This document shows, piece by piece, positions 37,134 to 37,272 of a stretch of DNA of 37,272 bases. Source of the stretch: a virus. The position numbers and the translations under genes are program-made. The stretch spans positions 1 through 37,272 of the IMG/VR virus record IMGVR_UViG_3300030099_004837, one strand, 5' to 3'. Every line of letters starts with the position of its first letter. Within the stretch, counting starts at the first letter, position 1. The notes under the pieces were generated by a model. That model made no database searches. It was not told where the DNA came from and saw nothing but the letters and a program-made list of their open reading frames with translations.

Positions 37134-37272
37134 CAAAGATCCTCCTCCTCGATGGCCCAAAGGCCGAAGTCACCGTCTTGGAAGCCCCAATAGTGGGTAT
37201 CCTCCAACTCCTCGGCCCTCGCATTCTCGTTGAGATATTCCTCTATGTCGTCTAGCACAAAAACTATGATGT
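37133..37272 (-). CDS. Small acidic protein, 5' truncated by window edge
   Basis: The frame is open from the right edge to TGA at 37133-37135. The visible 46 residues are acidic and aromatic (LDDIEEYLNENARAEELEDT, then WGFQDGDFGLWAIEEEDL), much like the neighbouring small proteins. The EEEDL codons (GAGGAGGAGGAT) carry the next gene's ribosome-binding site. Start lies outside the window. Confidence 0.6.
   Translation of the reverse strand, partial: IIVFVLDDIEEYLNENARAEELEDTHYWGFQDGDFGLWAIEEEDL

Overview
The window looks like part of the genome of a tailed (caudovirus-type) double-stranded DNA virus of a marine archaeon, most like the viruses assembled for Marine Group II Euryarchaeota (Poseidoniales, magrovirus-like). 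The archaeal signals are a group II chaperonin (thermosome), an archaeo-eukaryotic primase with a PriL-like iron-sulfur region, an XPF/ERCC4 nuclease, and promoter-like elements placed about 28-30 bases before start codons, as for leaderless archaeal transcripts. The viral signals are giant tail or baseplate proteins, stop/start overlaps at almost every junction, orphan DNA methyltransferases and dozens of tiny genes. The host assignment is inference. No DNA polymerase, capsid, terminase, integrase, tRNA or CRISPR array is visible here.

Layout. (1) 1-8645, plus strand: late structural genes. A giant Gly-rich protein with a baseplate-hub-like C-terminus is open at the left edge. It is followed by a small tail protein, a fibre-like protein and two small Cys-containing proteins. 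(2) 8635-21291, minus strand: the replication, recombination and modification block. In transcription order this is an inactivated DNA-ligase-like protein, a small unknown, a putative ssDNA-binding protein, a RecA-like ATPase, a Cas4/RecB-like nuclease, a cytosine-C5 methyltransferase, a primase, small proteins, an XPF nuclease, a helicase-like ATPase, a degenerate DEDD-exonuclease-like protein and an N4/N6 methyltransferase. (3) 21291-29594, minus strand: many small proteins, many with paired cysteines, plus the thermosome and a winged-helix protein. A 163-base gap at 26731-26893 holds a candidate structured RNA. (4) 29595-29732: a divergent promoter region with inverted and direct repeats, followed by the only plus-strand gene outside the late block (29733-30068), a zinc-ribbon membrane protein. 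(5) 30101-32466: a UvrD-like helicase and a small partner. (6) 32512-37272, minus strand: a tightly packed run of about 20 small acidic proteins, typical of viral host-interaction regions.

Three observations stand out. A recurring element, GAGAGTGTTCATAA and variants, lies before several minus-strand genes at near-constant spacing and may be a virus-specific early promoter. One copy sits 26 bases before a 71-base element that folds on paper into a three-way junction. The ligase homologue has lost the catalytic lysine motif. At least 15 small proteins with CxxC-type motifs, many too short for standard gene callers, form an unusually large zinc-ribbon microprotein repertoire.

Genes are packed through ATGA, GTGA, TGATG and TAATG overlaps. 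Shine-Dalgarno sequences are often written inside the 3' end of the preceding gene, which gives many proteins acidic EEE-type or EVR tails.
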